Source: Oceanicaulis sp. MMSF_3324
Lineage (GTDB): Bacteria > Pseudomonadota > Alphaproteobacteria > Caulobacterales > Maricaulaceae
Assembly: GCF_030733545.1 (NCBI RefSeq)
Contig: NZ_JASHIU010000001.1
Location: 124,001-188,000, forward strand
DNA: 64,000 nt
Reading direction: 5' to 3'
This document shows positions 60,589 to 64,000 of the stretch, in pieces. Each line of letters opens with the position of its first letter. Within the stretch, counting starts at the first letter, position 1. A program made the position numbers and the translations under genes. The notes beneath the pieces are model-generated. The model was not told where the DNA came from, made no database searches, and saw only the letters and a list, made by a program, of their open reading frames with translations.

Positions 60589-62436
60589 ATGGAGCGCGAC
60601 TGGGATCCCGATTCTGAACCAAGCCCCTTCGCCCAACGCACCCTTCTGGATGCGATGGCGGAGCTGGTGCTGGCGCGCGATTCCTCAGGCCGGGTCACGG
60701 AAGTCAACGCCGCGTTTCTCAATGCGTTCGGCGGATCACGACAGGACTGGATCGGGCGCTGGTTCGCCGTCGCTCCAGCGCCCAGCGCGTCTGGCCAGCC
60801 CCGTCGCTATGACGCCGCCATGCGTACGCGGGAGGGCGCGGCCTGGATCGAATGGTCGGAAACCACGCTCGAGGACGGCGGCACCATTGCCGTGGGACGC
60901 GATGTCAGCGAGGAACGACGCGAGCGGGCGGAGGCCAGCGAGGCGGCCAAGGGCAAATCGGTCTTCTTCGCCTCGGTCACCCATGAATTGCGCACGCCGC
61001 TCTCGGGCGCCTTGGGGGCGGCCGCGCTTTTAAAGGACAGCGGCCTGCACTCTGACCAGGCGGCCTATCTCGAAGCGGTCCGGTCGAGCGCCCAGCATGC
61101 CCTCAATCTGATTGACGATATTCTCGACCTGTCGCGTCTGGAGGCCGGGCGGCTCACCCTGCGGGCCGAGCCTGTGGATCTGCGCGGCCTGATCGAGGAT
61201 GCCTGCGAAATTCTGGCTACGCGCGCCGCCGAGAAGGGGCTGGCGCTGGCGCACGCCATCTCCGCTGATGTGCCCGCGGAAATACGCGCTGACCCCGCGC
61301 GCTTGCGCCAGATCCTCTTCAATCTGGGCGGAAACGCCGTGAAATTCACCGAAACCGGCGGCGTGCTCGTGCAGGCCAGCTATCATGACGGCGAGCTGAG
61401 CCTGGCGTTCAAGGACACAGGTCCCGGCATTTCCAAGACGGATCAGCCTACCTTGTTCAAGCATTTCGAACGCGGCGCCGCCGAACACAACGCCACCCCC
61501 GGCGCGGGTCTGGGGCTCGCCATGGTCAAGCGGCTCGCCGAAGCCATGGAGGGCGAGGTCGGCGTCAGTTCCGAGCCGGGCGCGGGCGCAATCTTCTGGA
61601 CACGTTTCCCGGCGCCCGCGCTGTCCCCGCCCCCTGCAGACAGGCCGCTGGCGGGCTGCACCATAATTGTCGCGTCGGATTCAGAAATCCGGCGCGAGGC
61701 CCTGACGCTGAAAGTCCAGGCGCTGGGCGGGCAAACCCTAGAGACCCGCTCCACTTATGCGATCCCGGATCTCGTCAGAGAAGCGGTCGGCCCGACCACG
61801 CTGATCCTTGACGCCGACTGGGCGGATCAGGCGCCGGCGATCAAGTCGGACGCACCGCAATTGCGCATTCTGGTGCTGGCCGAACCGCGCACCAAGGATC
61901 GCTTCACTCACAAGGATGGCCCGCCCGGCATTGATGGCTGGCTGGTCGCGCCGGTGCGGCTCAAATCCCTGGCCGCCTATGCCCAGGGCCTCGAAGTGAT
62001 CGACGAGATATCGCCTAAACCGGTCCATCATGGCCGGGCTCTGGAAGGCCTGACCGTGCTTGTGGCCGAAGATGACCCGGTCAACGCCATGATCGCGCGC
62101 ACGGTCCTGACCAAGCTGGGCGCCGGGGTCGAGGTGGTCGACACCGGCCGCGCGGCGCTGGAAGCGGCGTCCGGCGGCCTGTTTGACGCGGCTCTCCTGG
62201 ACATGCGCATGCCGGAAATGAGCGGCCTGGAAGCGGCGGTCGCCATTCGCAGCCTGAAAAGCCCGGTCGCCGCTCTGCCGCTGGTCGCGCTGACGGCCAA
62301 CGCCACAGAAGACGACCGCGCCGCCTGTCTGACTGCGGGCATGGACGCGTTTCTGACCAAGCCCTTGCAGCCCCAGGCGCTGATTGAAACCCTCACCGGC
62401 TTGTGCGCCCCGCAAAACCGGGCCAGTTTCGGGTGA
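60589..62436 (+). CDS. Hybrid histidine kinase with one degenerate and one intact receiver
   Basis: The 615-residue soluble kinase has a PAS-like N-terminus (about 15-105), a coiled linker, the box FASVTHELRTPLSGALG with His132, an ATPase domain with NLGGNAVKF, DTGPGI and GAGLGLAMVKRLAEA. It is followed by a receiver-like domain (about 355-475) lacking the usual acidic pair and conserved lysine, and a normal receiver (about 485-610) with AEDDPVNAMIA, Asp538 in LLDMRMPEMSG and TKPLQ. The first receiver-like part is probably non-phosphorylated. No partner gene is adjacent. Confidence 0.93.
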   Translation: MERDWDPDSEPSPFAQRTLLDAMAELVLARDSSGRVTEVNAAFLNAFGGSRQDWIGRWFAVAPAPSASGQPRRYDAAMRTREGAAWIEWSETTLEDGGTIAVGRDVSEERRERAEASEAAKGKSVFFASVTHELRTPLSGALGAAALLKDSGLHSDQAAYLEAVRSSAQHALNLIDDILDLSRLEAGRLTLRAEPVDLRGLIEDACEILATRAAEKGLALAHAISADVPAEIRADPARLRQILFNLGGNAVKFTETGGVLVQASYHDGELSLAFKDTGPGISKTDQPTLFKHFERGAAEHNATPGAGLGLAMVKRLAEAMEGEVGVSSEPGAGAIFWTRFPAPALSPPPADRPLAGCTIIVASDSEIRREALTLKVQALGGQTLETRSTYAIPDLVREAVGPTTLILDADWADQAPAIKSDAPQLRILVLAEPRTKDRFTHKDGPPGIDGWLVAPVRLKSLAAYAQGLEVIDEISPKPVHHGRALEGLTVLVAEDDPVNAMIARTVLTKLGAGVEVVDTGRAALEAASGGLFDAALLDMRMPEMSGLEAAVAIRSLKSPVAALPLVALTANATEDDRAACLTAGMDAFLTKPLQPQALIETLTGLCAPQNRASFG

Positions 62437-62453
62437 TCTGACGAGGGATCTTC

Positions 62454-63827
62454 ATGTCGCAGGACATTACCCAGCCCCGGCGCAGCTGGCGGCAAACGGT
62501 CCGGGTGTATTTCACCCCGGTCATGCTTTCCATGATTGTGCTGGGCTTTGCGTCCGGCCTGCCGCTCTACATGGTTTTCCAGAAACTGTCCTACTGGCTG
62601 CGGGACGCCGGGATCGAGCGCTCCACCATCGGTTTCTTTTACTGGGTGACGCTGTCCTACACCCTGAAATTCCTCTGGGCGCCCATTATCGACCGGGTGC
62701 AGATCCCTTTCCTCGCCAAGCTTCTGGGCCCGCGTCGCTCCTGGATCGTCACCGCCATTTCCGGCACGGTGATCGCGCTTGTGATCATTTCCCAGACCGA
62801 CCCGACCCAGGGCCTGGCGCCGGTGGCGATCGCGGCTTTTCTTCTGGGCTATTCCAGCGCCACCCTCGACGTCGCCATTGACGCCTGGCGCATCGAAAGC
62901 GCGCCCAATGACATGCAGGCGAACATGGCCGCGGGATACTCGCTGGGCTATCGCGTCGCCTATATGACGTCCGGACTGGGGCTCGCCATTTCCGAATGGG
63001 CGAACTGGAACTGGTCCTTCCTCGCCATGGCGGCGGCCATGGCGATCTCCGCCGGCCTCGTCTTCTTGATGAAAGAACCCGCCACGGGCGCGTACAAGCA
63101 CGCCCTGACCGGCACGCTGCCCCAGAAAATCGTCAAGGCCGTCGTGGACCCGTTCAAGCAATTCCTGGGACGGCTCGGCTGGTGGCTCCTGCCGGTCCTG
63201 CTGCTGGTGACCCTCTACCGGATCAGCGACTTCACCATGGGGGTGATGGCCGCTCCGCTCTATTCCGATCTGGGGTTTGCACGGGACGCCGTCGGCGGCA
63301 TCCAGGGCGGGCCCGGGCTCGTCTCCACCATGACCGGTCTGTTTCTGGGCGGGATCGCCAGCATGCGGTTCGGCCTGATGCGCGCGCTTGTGATCGGGCT
63401 CGTCATCACGCTGATCACCAATGGCGCCTATGCCTGGCTCGCGGCCACAGCAGGCCCGGATGATCTGGGCAAGCTGACCATTGCGGTGGTGGGCGACAAC
63501 CTCGCGGGCGGTTTTGTGACCACCGTGTTCATCGCCTATCTGTCGAGCCTTGTGGACCCTGACAATGCGGCGACCCAATACGCGCTCCTGAGCTCGTTCT
63601 ATGCCCTGGTGCCCAAATTCATGGCCGGCTTTTCCGGCGTGCTCGCCGACCAGGTGGGCTGGGTGTGGTTTTTCATCCTGACCGCAGGCTGGACCATCCC
63701 GGCCGCACTCTTGCTGGGGCTGGTTCTGGGATTGGGGCCGGCGGCGGCGAAGGGTCAGTTCAAGTTCGCCGAACGCCGGACCACACAAAACAGCTCTGAT
63801 GAAAACGCAGAGGGCCAGGCGGAGTAA
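62454..63827 (+). CDS. ampG: MFS transporter, AmpG-type muropeptide permease
   Basis: The 457-residue protein has about 12 hydrophobic segments. AmpG-like motifs are IVLGFASGLPLYMVFQKLSYWLRDAGI, TIGFFYWVTLSYTLKFLWAPIIDRV, RRSWI and LFLGGIASMRFGL. AmpG imports anhydro-muropeptides for cell-wall recycling, but related MFS carriers exist and no recycling enzymes are adjacent, so the substrate is likely but not certain. Its stop directly abuts that of the malic enzyme on the other strand. Confidence 0.88.
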   Translation: MSQDITQPRRSWRQTVRVYFTPVMLSMIVLGFASGLPLYMVFQKLSYWLRDAGIERSTIGFFYWVTLSYTLKFLWAPIIDRVQIPFLAKLLGPRRSWIVTAISGTVIALVIISQTDPTQGLAPVAIAAFLLGYSSATLDVAIDAWRIESAPNDMQANMAAGYSLGYRVAYMTSGLGLAISEWANWNWSFLAMAAAMAISAGLVFLMKEPATGAYKHALTGTLPQKIVKAVVDPFKQFLGRLGWWLLPVLLLVTLYRISDFTMGVMAAPLYSDLGFARDAVGGIQGGPGLVSTMTGLFLGGIASMRFGLMRALVIGLVITLITNGAYAWLAATAGPDDLGKLTIAVVGDNLAGGFVTTVFIAYLSSLVDPDNAATQYALLSSFYALVPKFMAGFSGVLADQVGWVWFFILTAGWTIPAALLLGLVLGLGPAAAKGQFKFAERRTTQNSSDENAEGQAE

Positions 63828-63837
63828 TTACTCCGCC
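63818..63837. other. Perfect 20-bp palindrome covering both convergent stop codons
   Basis: GGCGGAGTAA|TTACTCCGCC is a perfect palindrome in which each gene ends GCGGAG-TAA. It may act as a bidirectional terminator stem, although no T-run follows. Confidence 0.5.
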
Positions 63838-64000
63838 GCCTTCACCGCCCGTTCCTCGGACAGGTCGTGCGCCGCCAGCGCAGCGAGCGTCAGAATGTCG
63901 TTCACACTCGCGCCCAGACGCGCGATCTGCACCGGCTTCTCAAGCCCCACCAGCATCGGACCCAGCACGGTGGCGCCGCCCGCGGCGCGCATCAGCTTGG
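63828..64000 (-). CDS. maeB: NADP-dependent malic enzyme, C-terminal fragment (cut by window edge)
   Basis: The last 56 codons are visible, translating as KLMRAAGGATVLGPMLVG, LEKPVQIARLGASVNDILTL, then AALAAHDLSEERAVKAAE and TAA. This matches the phosphotransacetylase-like C-terminal domain of MaeB-type malic enzymes, which make pyruvate and NADPH from malate. The rest is beyond the window. The stop abuts that of the AmpG-type gene. Confidence 0.85.
   Translation of the reverse strand, partial: KLMRAAGGATVLGPMLVGLEKPVQIARLGASVNDILTLAALAAHDLSEERAVKAAE

Overview
The window is a gene-dense, GC-rich piece of an alphaproteobacterial chromosome. Several features point to the Caulobacterales/Maricaulales/Hyphomonadaceae area: a heme operon in which hemC and hemD are followed by a mitofilin (Mic60-like) gene and hemY, a tsaD-gpsA operon divergent from hemC, a FixLJ-type pair, a perfect CtrA-type box (TTAA-N7-TTAA), a perfect alphaproteobacterial LexA box (GTTC-N7-GTTC), and a TonB-dependent receptor controlled by a TetR-type neighbour. 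Genus assignment (for example Oceanicaulis, Glycocaulis or Maricaulis) is inference only. Clusters such as dnaK-dnaJ, hrcA-grpE-rph and hemC-tsaD lie near the origin in Caulobacter relatives, so this may be origin-proximal DNA; no origin is visible here. No insertion sequence, prophage, CRISPR array or rRNA operon was found.

Layout. 1-5.3 kb: C-terminally cut TonB-dependent receptor with divergent TetR regulator, a membrane protein, and a LytTR regulator divergent from a small secreted protein. 5.3-8.8 kb: acetyl-CoA synthetase, creatininase-family hydrolase, lipoprotein. 8.8-11.6 kb (minus): tsaD-gpsA-yciI-Rieske operon. 11.7-16.9 kb (plus): hemC-hemD-mitofilin-hemY-udk, then tRNA-Thr(CGT). 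17-29.5 kb: a signalling-rich stretch with two membrane or hybrid histidine kinases, a FixLJ-like pair behind a glutathione-reductase-like flavoprotein, a CtrA-box-driven single-domain receiver, and folD-DUF167-yggT. 29.6-42 kb: tRNA-Ala(CGC) and mixed housekeeping and envelope genes (MipA, phhB, queG, GST, CDF transporter, uppP, LolA-like, thioesterase, AraC-Ogt, gloA), plus a small SANT-like gene under a LexA box. 41.3-45.4 kb: dapB, dnaJ and dnaK. 45.4-50.5 kb: an FMN glutamate-synthase-like protein, AlkB, glycine-zipper lipoprotein and a serine hydrolase. 50.5-58.1 kb: grpE-hrcA divergent from rph, an XRE-DUF2975-small membrane peptide module, rdgB-hemW, a penicillin-binding-protein activator and yraN. 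58.2-64 kb: BON lipoprotein, comM, a hybrid kinase with a degenerate extra receiver, an AmpG-type transporter, and the C-terminal end of a malic enzyme.

Functional themes are proteostasis (dnaK, dnaJ, grpE, hrcA), heme synthesis and handling (hemC, hemD, hemY, hemW), repair and damage control (alkB, AraC-Ogt, rdgB, the SOS-boxed gene), cell-wall recycling and lipid carrier metabolism (uppP, AmpG, PBP activator), and two-component signalling. No obvious multi-gene novel system is present. The best candidates for something undescribed are the LexA-boxed SANT-like small protein (39927..40232), the XRE-DUF2975-38-residue membrane peptide module with an AT-rich operator-like repeat (53139..54350), and the CtrA-boxed stand-alone receiver (26261..26707).
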